A DNA stretch of 64,000 nucleotides from Haliotis asinina (lineage: Eukaryota > Mollusca > Gastropoda > Lepetellida > Haliotidae), in contig NC_090281.1 of the NCBI RefSeq assembly GCF_037392515.1, positions 54,414,753 through 54,478,752 of the forward strand, written 5' to 3'. Position numbers and translations under genes: made by a program. This document shows, piece by piece, positions 49,390 to 62,239 of the stretch. Each line of letters begins with the position of its first letter. Position 1 is the stretch's first letter. The notes beneath the pieces are model-generated. The model saw only the letters and a list, made by a program, of their open reading frames with translations, was not told the DNA's origin and searched no databases.

Positions 49390-50950
49390 ATTCCTGATCA
49401 AACAGCATGAGACATCTTAATCCCGAAGAACCAGCTCAAAACGTCTTCATCCCTGGTGAATGCCCTGAATCCGATGGAGCAGTTCAAGTTATACGTCTTG
49501 ATCCCGATGAATCAGTATGACACATCATGATCCCCGATGAAGCAGCATCACACCTCATGATCCCCGATGAAGCAGCCTGACATATCTTGATCCCCGATGA
49601 AGCAGCATGACACATTATGATCGACAATAAATCAGCATGACACATCTTAATCCCCGATGAAGCAGCATGATACATTATGATCTGTGATGAAGCAGCATGA
49701 CACATCATGATCCCCGAAAAAGCAGCATGACATATCATGATCTCCGACGAAGCATGATACACCTTGATCCCCAATGATGCAGCATGACACATCATGATCC
49801 CGGATGATGCAGCATGACACATCATGATCCCCGATGAAGCAGCATGACACATTATGATACCCGATGTAGCAGCATGACACATCATGATCCTCGATGAAGC
49901 AGCATGACACATCTTGATCCCCAATGATGCAGCATGGCACATCATGATCGACAATAAATCAGCATGACACATCTTAATCCCCGATGAAGCAGCATGATAC
50001 ATTATGATCTGTGATGAAGCAGCATGACACATCATGATCCCCGAAAAAGCAGCATGACATATCATGATCTCCGACGAAGCATGATACACCTTGATCCCCA
50101 ATGATGCAGCATGACACATCATGATCCCGGATGATGCAGCAAGACACATCATGATCCCCGATGAAGCAGCATGACACATTATGACACCCGATGAAGCACC
50201 ATGAACATCATGATCCCCGATGTAGCAGCATGACACATCATGATCCTCGATGAAGCAGCATGACACACCTTGATCCCCAATGATGCAGCATGGCACATCA
50301 TGATCCCTGATGATACAGCATGACACATCATGATCCCCGATGAAGCAGCATGACACATTATGATACCCTGTGAAGCACCATGAACAACATGATCCCCGAT
50401 GTAGCAGCATGACACATCTTGATCCCCGATGAAGCATGACAGACATTTATCCCCGATTATACAGCATGACACATCATGATTCTTGATGAATCAGCATGAC
50501 ATATTATGATCCCCGATGAAGCAGCATGACACGTCATGATCCCCGATGAAGCACCATGAACATCATGGTCCCCGATGAAGCAGCATGACACATGAGGATC
50601 CCAGATGATGCAGCATGACACATTATGATCCCCTATGAAGCAGGATGAATATCATGATCTCCGATGAAACAGCATGACTGATTATGATCCCTGATGAAGC
50701 AGCGTGACATATTATGATACCCGATGAAGCAGCATGACACATCATGATCCCCGATGATGCAGCATGACACATTATGATACCCGATGAAGCAGCATGAAAA
50801 TCATAATCCCGATGAAGCAGCATGACACATTTTGATCTTCGATGAAGCAGTTCAAAACGTCTTCATCCCTGGTGAAGGAGCACTAAACGTCTTGATGCTT
50901 GATGAAACAGCTCTAAATGTCTTAATCCTCATCTGGCAACCTAAAAGAGC
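49390..50950. repeat. 30-bp minisatellite, about 50 units
   Basis: Unit about TGATCCCCGATGAAGCAGCA plus TGACACATCA. The edges are degenerate (CAGCTCAAAACGTCTTCATC units). A 327-bp block starting at 49621 repeats from 49948. Because 30 and 327 are multiples of three, long frames stay open on the minus strand (320 codons at 50446..49484) reading MCHAASSGI-type decamers. Confidence 0.97.
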
Positions 50951-50959
50951 TTAATCTGT

Positions 50960-53900
50960 ACTGAAACAGCTGGAGTCCGACTGATCCTTGACGAATCAAC
51001 ATTGATGCCAACTGAAATTAGTAGGGCCAATTTCAAAACGACATGACACAGAAAATATGTGACTTGTAACTCTTGACAACATCGTCAAAACATAGTACAG
51101 TACATCTGTTCTACACAAGGGGATTACAGAGCAACTACCCGCACGCCAATACAACTGTGGAGTGAAAAAAGTACATCGTTATCGTTTAGCATGTCTTGAT
51201 TAAATTTGAATTTAATCATAATCAATAATGTATTCCTCTGAACAGCTGTCATAAATCTTTTTGCAAGGAGGTATAATTTAATCTTCGCATGTTTCAAGTT
51301 TGCATATAAACTACTTAGTAATCTCAGTTTCTGCACCTTGAAACATTTAAAAACTGGGTTTAAAACCCAAACAACCCACATCGTCTTCGCAGGATACAAA
51401 TAGTTACAGTTCTGATAACACAATTGCCCCCATCTTCCTAGAGAACAGTGCACTGTTGCTGAGCTAATTAGTCCAAAGTCTTTTTGAAAATACAGTTAAA
51501 TCACTTGGATGCGGACCTCAAAGAGCGTTGTTGCAGGTTTATAACAAACATTTCAAAACCTATCCCTTTAACCTCACTCATGGGAGGTGTTAGGATAGCA
51601 CTCTTGGAAGCTGATACAGGTACAGGCGCGGGGTTGAACGCTCGGGACCATGTACTCTATCACAGCCTATCTCAGAATCGCTGATTTTCATTAAGATAAA
51701 ACTAGAACAAAGGTATTAGTCTGACCCATTCGTTTCTGTGAGTGACGGCGTTATCACGTGGATTAGCAAAAATAAATTAAGTGAGAACCCCTACCCCCCG
51801 CCCCCTCCAACCACTGCCAAAATTAAAGCAATAAAAATCCACAGGAAATATATTTAGTTTACGTTTTAGTTTTGAAACTGTGATTAAACAACTGTGTGCT
51901 TAGAAAAATAATAAAATTAGTAAATGATGATATTGGTCACGCTTCAATCGATGTTTCATAATAATGATTACAATTCGATCATTTACTGATGCGATAATAT
52001 TGTTAATACTGTTTGAACCAACAGCTGATAAGATCTTCATAGGGTAACGAAATCTGGTAGCGTCAGTATCATCATGAACACATTACTTTATCGTATGAAA
52101 CGAAAAGTATGTCATTTACTATTGGTAGGTGCATGTGAAGATGTGTACACACGAAACGACGTCACTGTTGACGTTCGCGCATCGTAAACGCTGTCAGATG
52201 AGCACAAACGTGATTGCAATTAACAGATACAGCCAGGGAAGCCTGGTGTGCTCAGTCGAAGCAAATAAACCATCTACAGATGAGCCAGCCAAAATCAGTA
52301 ACACGTGATTGACAACGTGCAATAGACAGTAGATGAAATACGTTAGTCCATGTTAATTTCAAACTGAAATATACACGCGACGGGTGATAATCGACATCAG
52401 CTTGCATTTGTATCTTGTTCAAACGTTGGTCGGTGCCCAAGACAATGCTCCTTTAATCAAAGGCTTTAAACGGCGTTTCCAATATGTAGCCTTCCTTCGA
52501 TGGTCGGGGAGGGGAAGGGAAGCCCCCTCGATGCTGAGACCCCCCTGATCGCCGTCAGACCTCACAAGACGAATCTGTGATCAGTGGAAATCACAACCTC
52601 TATGGCTACACTGCGTAGATTTCAAGAAAATACTTTCTTTTATCTTTGCTCTTTACGCCCGAAATAATCGTAAGTTGTCCAGTTTATTGGGAGATAAAAA
52701 TATATATTTTTATTTGTATATACGTTTTCAACGAACTTGTTCATCTGTGTATCGAATGTTTTTTAACCCACGGAAATTACGCAGCCTTCGAGCAAAATGA
52801 AACGACCACAAGTATGACGGATAACGATTATCTCTACGAGCGCTGCCAAGCACTAACATATCCATACCAACTACGACAGTACTGCCAAGCATAAGCATTG
52901 AAAGCTATCAAAACCCGTTTTATAGCATTCATTTACGGAAAATTTGTAACTAGTTCAAGAACAACCCTTGCAGAGTCTGTGCATGTTGAAACATTTAGTG
53001 ATAATTCTGAAACCCTTGAAACCATAAATATACGTTTGTATGTGTCATTACGAGGCGTTTTATACGGCATTACAAGATATGAACATCGACATAGTCCTAG
53101 GCCAAATGTTAGAAAAGTCCCTATCTTTTAGGATCTCTCAGTAGCAGTAGACACGTTATTCAGTAATTAATATGACACCTCCCACCCTCCAAAAATTCTT
53201 GTTGATGTGGAACTAGCTACAGGAGGTATCAGGTTACTAGAAACTAACTGGGTTCAGTCCACTGTTGAAACAGTGTCCACATGTTCACAAACAAACTGCT
53301 TGGGAATTGATCACATTGTCTAATGTGTGGTGACAAGCACTAGTGTTCAACATGGTCAAGATATGCAGTATGGGTGATAAGGCTGGGTGTATCATATTAC
53401 CTGATTTTCATGATATCTCTACATTTGGCCTAGGAGTAGACAGCGGGAGGTAAGATTTATTCACGATAGTAGCAAAACATTATTAGACCAGAGCTTTATA
53501 ACTGCCTTACCGTTTGTAAAACGAAAATTGTAATTGGCATATTTTATACACACCGCTCTGCTTCTAAATGCTATAAAAGGAATGCTCCTTAACATTTCGT
53601 GAAATTGTCTTCCACTCGAATTCGAATCTACACCATTCATCGTTCCCATTTAAAACTCACAGTAAGAAATTGAACCTGATTAACTCGAAGATAACTGTAA
53701 GTAAACTGATGTTTCCATTCAGTTTGAATATCTGTCAGATCACCTTCCCGACTGAACTGTGAGGATCCAAAGTTAAATATGCTTCAGCGGTGCACTGAAT
53801 AGAAACGAGATAGAATTGTTATACTTTCACTTATGTACAATTGTTTGATTTCCATCAACAGGCACATCTTAACTTCTTGGAGTGGCCTTTACTTGTTGTG

Positions 53901-54050
53901 AACAACGGGATGAATTCTATGAATATGCAGCTTCTTTATTATCAATGTGAACGACTCATCTGTGTAGCTGCTGACACTGTTTGCATGCTCGATAACGGCA
54001 ATAGCAGATACACCGAGATGCTGCTCACATTACAAATATACAAATATTAT
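50960..54050. other. Intergenic, no gene or repeat recognised
   Basis: About 3.1 kb of AT-rich sequence with only short frames and no family resemblance on either strand. Confidence 0.5.
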
Positions 54051-54099
54051 ATCCGTAGAGCTCACTCCGAGTCGAATTGAATATCAGTACTGTAATAGT

Positions 54100-54560
54100 T
54101 GATCACAAAAGACCATGAGAAGGCAGGTGTCTGGTTTATAATAAGCCAAACTGAAAAACATGTGCCTTAATTGCCCACCAAGTTCACAATAATTATAAGG
54201 CAATATGAGAATGCAGATACTTTACCGTTCCACCCAGTGTACAATAAACCAACATGCGTATTGTCGTTGTTTGCATTAAGGAAATCGAAAAGGCAGAGGT
54301 TTGAACCATCCGACTTTTTCACAATAAGCCAAAATGAGCAGACCGGTACTTGAATTGTCCATGTTGTTCTGCATAAGCCAAGATGAGAAGGATGGCGTTT
54401 TAATCGTTTAATCGTGCACCTTGTTATATGTAAGCCAAAATGAGAAGACGTTTTATTGTCTACCTATATAGATTAAATAAGTTATAACGAGAAGGCAGTC
54501 AAGTAAATGCCCGTCAAGTTCTCAATACGCTATCATGCATGCATGTAGGATCGCCACTGC
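54100..54560. repeat. Degenerate tandem repeat, period about 55-60 bp
   Basis: The block ACAATAAGCCAAAATGAGAA recurs in diverged form near 54140, 54189, 54241, 54321, 54371, 54430, 54478 and 54522. Confidence 0.65.
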
Positions 54561-54890
54561 GTCTGAGGGACAAATATATGTAGCAATCAGATTGTGAAAT
54601 CAGCAATTTCGTGAACTGATTAAAAAATTCATAAAATCATTAAGGGCTCGGCCATTTGGCGTCTTTTTCTGTAACAATACAATATACTGCCATTTCATGA
54701 ACTTGCATTTCATCTATATGTGTTGGACAGGGGTTTGTGAGGTATGGCTGCTTTGGACACAGCACATGTCAGACAAACAGGTGTAAATGCTTCAAAGTCA
54801 AGTTGAAGTGCAACAGTCGCTGCCACAAGTTTTAACTGTTAGTGACAATAAGTGATGTTAAAACCGTGGTCCACTTTTGCAAATTAAATT

Positions 54891-55510
54891 ATTTGGTGAA
54901 ATGTCATGAAATGACTGGATTATATTGCTTGTTGCTGCACAAATGGCTGATTCCTTTGTCATTTCATGAAATAACTGATTTCACAATATGACTGTAACAT
55001 AAATGCTGGGATCTTTTTTTTAATATCTGGGGGCGGTGGTCTAGTGAGTAATTTGGTGAAATGTCATGAAATGACTGGATTATATTGCTTGTTGCTGCAC
55101 AAATGGCTGATTCCTTTGTCATTTCATGAAATGACTGATTTCACAATATGACTGTAACATAACTGCGGGGATCTTTTTTCTAATATCTGGGGGCGGTGGT
55201 CTAGTGAGTAATTTGGTGAAATGTCATGAAATGACTGGATTGTATTGCTTGTTGCTACACAAATGGCTGATTCCTTTGTCATTTCATGAAATGACTGATT
55301 TCACAATATGACTGTAACATAACTGCGGGGATCTTTTTTTCTAATATCTGGGGGCGGTGGTCTAGTGAGTAATTTGGTGAAATGTCATGAAATGACTGGA
55401 TTGTATTGCTTGTTGCTACACAAATGGCTGATTCCTTTGTCATTTCATGAAATGACTGATTTCACAATATGACTGTAACATAACTGCGGGGATCTTTTTT
55501 TCTAATATCT
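54891..55510. repeat. 160-bp tandem array, 4 units, each carrying a SINE head
   Basis: Units begin ATTTGGTGAAATGTCATGAA at 54891, 55051, 55211 and 55372. Each contains the perfect palindrome GTCATTTCATGAAATGAC (GTCATTTCATGAAATAAC in the first) and ends GGCGGTGGTCTAGTGAGTAA, the first ~20 bp of a family-1 SINE. The last unit runs straight into the full SINE. Confidence 0.95.
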
Positions 55511-55646
55511 GGGGACGGTGGTCTAGTGGGTAAAGCGTTCTACCGTCAAGCTGAAGGCCAGGTTTCGATTCTCCACATGTGTACGTTGTGTGAGGCGGCC
55601 CCCGCCATGGCCTTGCATAAAACCCAGCTCACTCACTCACTCGCTG
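55503..55646 (+). repeat. Family-1 SINE ending the 160-bp array
   Basis: GACGGTGGTCTAGTGGGTAA, AGCGTTCTACCGTCAAGCTG, TTCGATTCTCCACATGTGTA and an ACTCACTCACTCG tail. The middle is deleted. Confidence 0.9.
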
Positions 55647-55649
55647 ACA

Positions 55650-56400
55650 TAGCTGTCGGATATCACGGAAAGTGCATGTTTCGCATTAGCGTTCTCCTAA
55701 GATAACTCATGGCTATGTTGTAAAGCGCATAGCGATCAAATTCCGACCGACAAATCCGAGTTGCTTTAACATAATGCTATACAAACAATTCCCATCTTGG
55801 TGTGTTTGTGTTGGATGTGAAGACATTGGAGGTTGTATTTTCCTATGGCAATCGGATCAACTTACAGCCATAGATCTACCGAGCATACACGCTCGCTGAA
55901 TGCAAGTCATGTATGAAATGTCTCTCATTACTTCTGAAATCGACATGACGTGCATTTGATTTATCCAAAATTGACATCGTCGCCATGATATAGACATACT
56001 GAGTAGAGTTGTATTTTGGTATAAAATGGGTGATCATATTTATGAATATTTGTACTTCTACGATTTAATGTCTGTAATTCTTTTGGTATTTAAAAATGTA
56101 AATGCCTAAGACGAACCTTTTTCATGTTTTCAGAATGTACGTGTGTCTCTTGTTCAAAGGAAAGGTCTTATGGACAGAAGTGGGTCATAGATCAAAGCGT
56201 GAAAGCAACTTGAAATCGATAACGTCGTTTAAAGGCACATTATTTCATGTGTTCGAACATTTTAAGTAAATACAGTAACTATGGTTATAACTTTGTTCGA
56301 TACAATCGTAGTTTTACAGACATTTCGATTAATTTGAAGCTAGTAGTAGTGATCAAAATCAGTTCCTTACCACAGTTCGTTATGACGGTGTACCGTACTT
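55650..56400. other. Intergenic, nothing recognised
   Basis: AT-rich with no supported feature. Confidence 0.5.
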
Positions 56401-56420
56401 GACTCCTCCTCCCCCCTACC

Positions 56421-56494
56421 TCTCTCTCTTTCTCTCTCTGTGTGTGCGTGCCTCTCTCTCTCTCTCTCTCTCTCTCTGCGTGTGTGTGTGTGTG
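56421..56494. repeat. (CT)n/(GT)n compound microsatellite
   Basis: CT runs are interrupted by GTGTGTGCGTG and end in a GT run. Confidence 0.95.
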
Positions 56495-56794
56495 TAAAAC
56501 AAAACCGCGTGGCCTACCTTTGTATAAATCAATCTGTTTCTCAATTTTCTCTCCTGGTAGCCTAGTCCTGTTCTTCAGAACTAGATAAGCCCCAACTAAA
56601 CTGAAGCTGTGGAATATTTCGTTGCTAGTGTTTAAGTTTGTGTTATGGTGAGGAGATGCATTGTCAAATGTATTTGTAGTATATTGCGGCAATATATTAA
56701 AACTGTCAGTAAAAACACCAAGATTGGGTTTTCCACCATTGTGTGTAGATAGGTTACTGAATGCCTTCTAATTGTCTGTCGTTATTGCTTATTG

Positions 56795-57884
56795 TTACGT
56801 CACAAAGAGGCAATGACATCAATGACGTCATCGACATCAGGGTTTCTCTACTGGGGGATTGGATATATGGAATGTTTTCGTCAAAACTGATCCCGACCGT
56901 TTTTCACTTGCCACACACATCGCAAGAAGGATTTCCACGAGAAGCAAAACACATCTCTGGCTATTTACCAAACACAGAATGTGTGTGGAATTTTGTTAAC
57001 AAGAAATATGGGACAGAAACCACTGTGTAGAAGATGCACTTGAGTCGCTATACAAGCAAGGGGAGATCAAATAGAAGAGAGAGGATCAGCCTTTACTATG
57101 AGGCAAGCCTGAGCTCTCCTTATTGAAATACCTGTCGACCAGAAAGCAGATACCCCCCATAGCCACACTGTTTATGAAGAATCAGCGTTTTGTCTACAAT
57201 TGCTGGATAGAAGAGATATATTGGCCTCTTTGGCACAAGAATTTGACGTTTCGATTATTTTAACCAAAGGAAAAGTAAAATCAGATATTTTTGTCTTTGT
57301 GTCAGAAGAGAAATGGAACGTTTTTTCACCAGGAAGTTGGAAACTGTTCCATCAACATTGGCTGCTCGTGGTCGTGAGTTTATTTCCATGCTTCTATTTG
57401 GAGAAATGTGTAAATATTTCTGGTTTCAGTTCTGACATTTTGACATTGGAGCAGTGAATGTATTTCTGCATATCCAACGGTTTTCCCAGACGAGTCCGTT
57501 TTCCCAGACATTGTTCCGAGAGCGGAATTCGGGGCATTGTCGCAATGTAATATCAGTGCCAATTTGATTAATTAACAGTAATATCTTCCAATGGCGTTAT
57601 ATTTGCTGTTTAGAATCAAAGAAAACACTATCACGAATTGGCATTCCAAGGCCGTTTGCGAAACCTCACAAAAGCTGACACACTTTTATGCCGATGTGTT
57701 GCTAACGCCGAACAATTACTTTTGTTACATTGAAGAGCAGAGGCACACCAGACTCCGGTGTTGTTGTGTGTGTTGGTGGAAATATGTAACCTTCTGGAGG
57801 TTGTGGGAGTGATTAGATTTGAAGATGTTTTCCACTTGTTTGCATGTATAACGTGCTGAAATAGGCACCTGTTGGCATAAAATC
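56795..57884 (+). repeat. 1.09-kb inverted duplication, copy B
   Basis: Plus-strand counterpart of 46727-47817. The first and third open stretches are preserved. The second carries a TGA where copy A has AGA (near 57114), so its frame restarts at 57200. Both copies keep the stop after TETTV. Whether the unit is a transposable element or a segmental duplication cannot be told here. Confidence 0.95.
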
Positions 57885-57924
57885 ACAAAAGAAGTCAATA
57901 CTCTGCAGGGTGCCCAGAAAAAGT

Positions 57925-58085
57925 GAGTGAGTCAAGTTTTACGCCGCAATCGGTAATATTCCAGCTTTAAGGTGTTGGTGTGTCAATATCGAGTTTGGAC
58001 CAGAGAGCCATTGATCAACCGCATGAGCATCGATCTGCAAAACTGGGAACCGATGACATGTGTCTGACTACCCGATCCTGTTCAC
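57925..58085 (-). repeat. Family-2 SINE-like repeat, 3' half, reverse orientation
   Basis: AAGTTTTACGCCGCAATCGG, GAGCATCGATCTGCAAAACT, GGGAACCGATGACATGTGTC. It lies just outside copy B of the inverted duplication. Confidence 0.85.
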
Positions 58086-58150
58086 TGACCATAAAGACAC
58101 CAAAGACACACAAACAATAACATTGACAGATGATGGTCATATATAACGCT

Positions 58151-58368
58151 AAAAAAGTAGGGGATATTCCATTTTGCGAGCATACCACAAACCAGTGTCA
58201 ATGCATATGTGCAAAAGAATATTATATACCCATACTGATGAAACATTTCCAAGGGAATGGAATAATTTGCCACATTTCGGCTTAATTTCATTTTGGTCAT
58301 CTGTTTCCCCCTTGGCTTCATCATTTGTATTTTATCAATCTTGTAAATCCTATATCCCCTACTTTTTT
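58151..58368 (+). mobile_element. MITE-like element with 17-bp perfect inverted ends
   Basis: AAAAAAGTAGGGGATAT (58151-58167) and its exact reverse complement (58352-58368) bound 218 bp. The left ~110 bp recur at 7745-7860 on the other strand, so this is a dispersed family and not a chance hairpin. Confidence 0.7.
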
Positions 58369-58369
58369 A

Positions 58370-59245
58370 ATGGGATTGAATACAGCAATATGTAGCAAGA
58401 CAAACATGTCATTATTTCACTAGGCGTTGTCTATTGCTCAAAATACCAATCACTGATCAGATCAAATTTATTCATTCATTTGTTATATCGATTGATACCC
58501 TACGGCCATATAGAAAGACAGACATACACGCGTGGCTATAGGTACAGTTATTTCGAAGGCGACTTTAAATCCTGCTCACCTCAATTATCTTAAATATAAG
58601 ACAGTTTTATGTATGTCTTGACCCGTTGACTTGTCTATGGATTATATGTAAACCTGTAAAGTTATTTGAGAAAACGATTTGGTGTACCTATTTTTTTCCA
58701 AAAAAAACTATTAATTCAAAGCATACGTAATAGATCAACATGAATCCCGACACTAACAGAGGGTCCGTCGTCTGAAACTGACTTTTTCATTTTCAAGGTC
58801 ACTTCGTGCTGACAACAACAGTCAACAAAAACAACACGGTGTGATTTCCACTAACACTCTGCGGTCTCCCTGGCAACGCGAAGCTGTATTGTGCGTGACA
58901 ACATTAAGTTGGTTTGGAGTAACCTCCCCTGATGTACAGCAGACGACCAGATGGGATGTGACACGAAGGTCAGTTGACGTATCCATATTTGAATTGACAA
59001 CTAGACACCCCGTGTAGTGATATTGTAAATAATAACGTGCATGTAATCGGAATCTGGTTATGATTAATGGGATATTGGTGAATATAGCGATAAAAGCATA
59101 AATGTCTCTACCAGTGTAGGGGTCACAGTTGTAAGTGGTTCGAATTGCTCTAAGTATGATTTTTTTCAGCACCATGTACATGTACACTATACCCAAGAAT
59201 GAAACTATCCCAGCCTACATCAAAGTATGTTTTGTTTCCATCTTG
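58370..59245. other. Intergenic, nothing recognised
   Basis: Short frames only. Confidence 0.5.
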
Positions 59246-59455
59246 CAGGGGTTAGGTAGCCTTTTGGTTAAAGTATTCACTCGCAATGTTGAAGATCTGG
59301 GTTCGATTCCCCATATGGGTGCAGTCTGTGAAGCCAGTTTCTGGTGTCCCCCCTCCGTGAATTGCTGGAACATTGCTAACAGCGGCGGAAACCTATGCTT
59401 ACTCACTCATTTCGAAATTACTAAATGCGGCGTAAAACCATACTCACTAACTGTT
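59246..59455 (+). repeat. Family-1 SINE with a duplicated tail
   Basis: GGTTAGGTAGCCTTTTGGTT, GGGTTCGATTCCCCATATGG, TTTCTGGTGTCCCCCCTCCG, CTTACTCACTCATTTCG, then a second tail AAATGCGGCGTAAAACCATA. Confidence 0.9.
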
Positions 59456-59548
59456 TCCATCTGAAGGATTTTACTTAATTTTACTGATGTTTTCGCATTT
59501 TTCGTAGCTCGCATTGCATGCATCAGTCTCAACAGTTTGGCCTTCTTG

Positions 59549-59800
59549 AGGGTTTTACGCCACTTTTACCAATATTGTAGCAATATGTTATGAGACACAC
59601 CTAATCGGCTACACACAAAGGTCGCCAACTGGCACCGATCTGTATTAGTGCGGAAGTTTTGTGGTTGAAGGGGTTCGCTCATCACGCCAAACTGAGGCTC
59701 AAATATGATTCCCCACAATAGCATGCGTGAAAATCCCATTTCCGGTGACTTCCATTGTGATGGATCTGGAATTATGTAAACGCGGCGTACGATCCAATTT
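59549..59800. repeat. Two diverged family-1 SINE fragments, opposite orientations
   Basis: 59549-59610 (minus): GGTTTTACGCCACTTTTACC, AATATTGTAGCAATATG. 59643-59800 (plus): GTTCGCTCATCACGCC, GATTCCCCACAATAG, GTAAACGCGGCGTACG. Confidence 0.7.
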
Positions 59801-59804
59801 AGAC

Positions 59805-61730
59805 TAACAGCTAGTCTCTGAAATGAACATAATTTATATAAAAAAGTTTATAGATTAAAATTAGATTAACGAAAAGGAACCCCTGCCACACATTACAGAC
59901 TTGTATAAACTACATTAGGCATATTTGCTTCATTAACTGTGCGGCAGTCTGGATCTATTCCGCTAGATGTAAAATATTATTAATGTGTCCATATGGCGTT
60001 AAACTCCACACCAGGTATGCTCATAGAGCTATCAGTCAAAGCACAGCGCATTATTACTCAAACTTCCTGTTAGACGCTAGACGGATACAGTCACTTGCCC
60101 AGTCCCACCGGGTACCCATTTTCTGTTGAGAGGACGGAGGCAATTTTGAACCAACTCATTCAAGGTGAGACGACATGTATCACATGGTCTTCGGTGCGGG
60201 GCAGGACTGAAGTCTTAGAAACGTTTAGGACTCAAACTTCCAAACACCCATCCAAGGACTCTCCGCGCCCAGCGTTGCGTAACTTCACCTGATTTTTTAC
60301 CTGAGCTCTATACTGAAGTTTACAGCAGTCTGTAGTTACCCGTCCTTGTACCCGTGAATTGTGCTGACATTCCCGTTTGATCATTTGGTCCAACCTGTGA
60401 TTTAAATAGATAGAATCCGTTTGTACTTAAGCTTGTACTAAACTGAGATTTAGTCCCCCCCCAAAAAAACTTATCTTATCTAAGACTACAAAAATATATT
60501 TATTTGGACAACAAATCCAGTTAGTGCCCAGAAGAATCAATAATTTCTGGACACGACAAATCATTTACACTTGAGTAATACTTAATTTTAAATTTATTCC
60601 ACTTTATTATTTGTTAGTTTTCCTAAAAGTCTGAACATTTTAATGACATAATTATCATGTTCGCACAGTTCCACCTCCCGCAGACACATCCACTCCAACT
60701 ACCCAAAGTAGGTGGAGTGCTCTACACATACGTGTGTGTCTTGTTCTGTGTCTTTGATCAGCTTTGCTACATTATACTGAAATTCGAACTCAGCTGGGTG
60801 GTCAGCCTGGGTTGGTACTTCATAGTCTATGATAGCTTGTTGAGGAGGTAAGGCTCCCCGGAGAGGTATCACATGGAGAACACTACCAACCAGCCGATAA
60901 CAGAAATACCCAGCCCCTCGTAATATGTCCTTCGAGTCCCGCTTTGCCACGCAAAGTACACGAGTCTGACATGACAGGGTCAGAGGTTAGACCGCACGTG
61001 GCCTTGGTAATTCTCTGTTCGGGGGTGGCCCTTATCCGATGTAGTTTCTGTGGACACGGAACTATTTGTTTGTTAATACTTCGCGGCGGGAGACATGAAT
61101 GAATATGTGTGCTTTGGCGTGTCGATGACATCAACAACCTCACTAAGCGGATTGTTGTGTTGGGGACAAGAGTCGCGTGACGGACAGCTATTGACAACAA
61201 CCTGCGTCAGGTGCGATGTGTAATTGACAGCGATCTGTGTCAGGTGGGATTTACACCTCCCGAATATGCCGCCACCTGCAGCAGGCACAACATTCGACGT
61301 GACCAACAACGTCGTTTTTTGTCGCCCACGAACATGACATGTACGTGACAACTACCTGCACAGAATTGTGACGGGTCATTATGAAGACTGCAAACACATT
61401 TCCAAACACCATTGTGGTGTGTCATCATCGTTATTAAAACTGGTTTATGTTTGATACAGGCCTGCATTGTTCGGACACAATACCCACGGCTGTATGTTTT
61501 CATGTAACGATTTGTTTGCTGGCGCTGACACTCTAACCCTTTGTATGACTATCAGAAATGTTCATAAGTCTCTCTCTCCTCCAGCCTCACTCTCCTACTC
61601 AATGTCAGCCAGGAATCCCCCACGCTGATGTTTCTGTGAAAGGACATCAATTATCATACAATGTCGGTGCTGTTCCTGGGGTATTCCTTGGTTAGAATAT
61701 CGGTGTTTACCGACTATGTTTCTTCATTTG
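59805..61730. other. Intergenic, no gene recognised
   Basis: CTGAAATGAACATAATTTA at about 59817 resembles 7538-7556, a possible unclassified dispersed repeat. The 65-codon frame 60095-60292 matches no family. Confidence 0.45.
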
Positions 61731-61732
61731 AA

Positions 61733-62068
61733 GACCCGTGAACGTAGGGATATAAATTGTTTTCAGCAATTTCAGCTTGTCTCGTAAGAGACGACTCGCT
61801 GACATGGTTGACACGTCATCGTATCCCAACTGCGCTGATCGATGCTTATGCTGTTGATCACTGGATTGGTTGGCTAAGGCTCGATTATTTGCAGACCACC
61901 GCTATATAGCTGAAATATTGCTGAATACTGCGTAAAACTAACCTCAGTGAGGTAGCCTAGTGGTTAAAACGTTTGGTCGTCACAGGTACAATGTGTAAAA
62001 CCCATTTTTGTGATAATACTGGCATATTGCTAAAAGCGACGTAAAACCAAACTCACTCACTCACTAAA
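61733..62068 (+). repeat. Family-2 repeat directly followed by a family-1 SINE
   Basis: 61733-61946: GACCCGTGAACGTAGGG, GAGACGACTCGCTGACATGG, GTTGATCACTGGATTGGTTG, GCGTAAAACTAACCTCA. 61947-62068: GTGAGGTAGCCTAGTGGTTA, GCTAAAAGCGACGTAAAACC and a CACT tail. A further degraded tail lies at 62160-62235. Confidence 0.9.
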
Positions 62069-62239
62069 TCTAAACCCACTCACTCTATATTAGAAAGGAA
62101 CAAACAACTTTGGTGGGTTTCATGAAACCGATGAACGCCAAAGATGTGCTCATCACTTTCTCCAACGTAAAACTGAGGCGGCGGGATATCATTAGAACAC
62201 TGTTCAAAGCATCGTTATTCCAAACTCACTCAATAAATT

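Noticed and set aside
49484..50446. A 320-codon frame of decapeptide repeats as a structural protein
   Set aside because: The same DNA is open in other minus-strand frames; explained by a repeat period divisible by three.
46727..57884. A Polinton/Maverick bounded by the two inverted arms
   Set aside because: No polymerase B, integrase, protease or capsid-like frame is visible between the arms and no matching target duplication; kept only as an open possibility in the finding.
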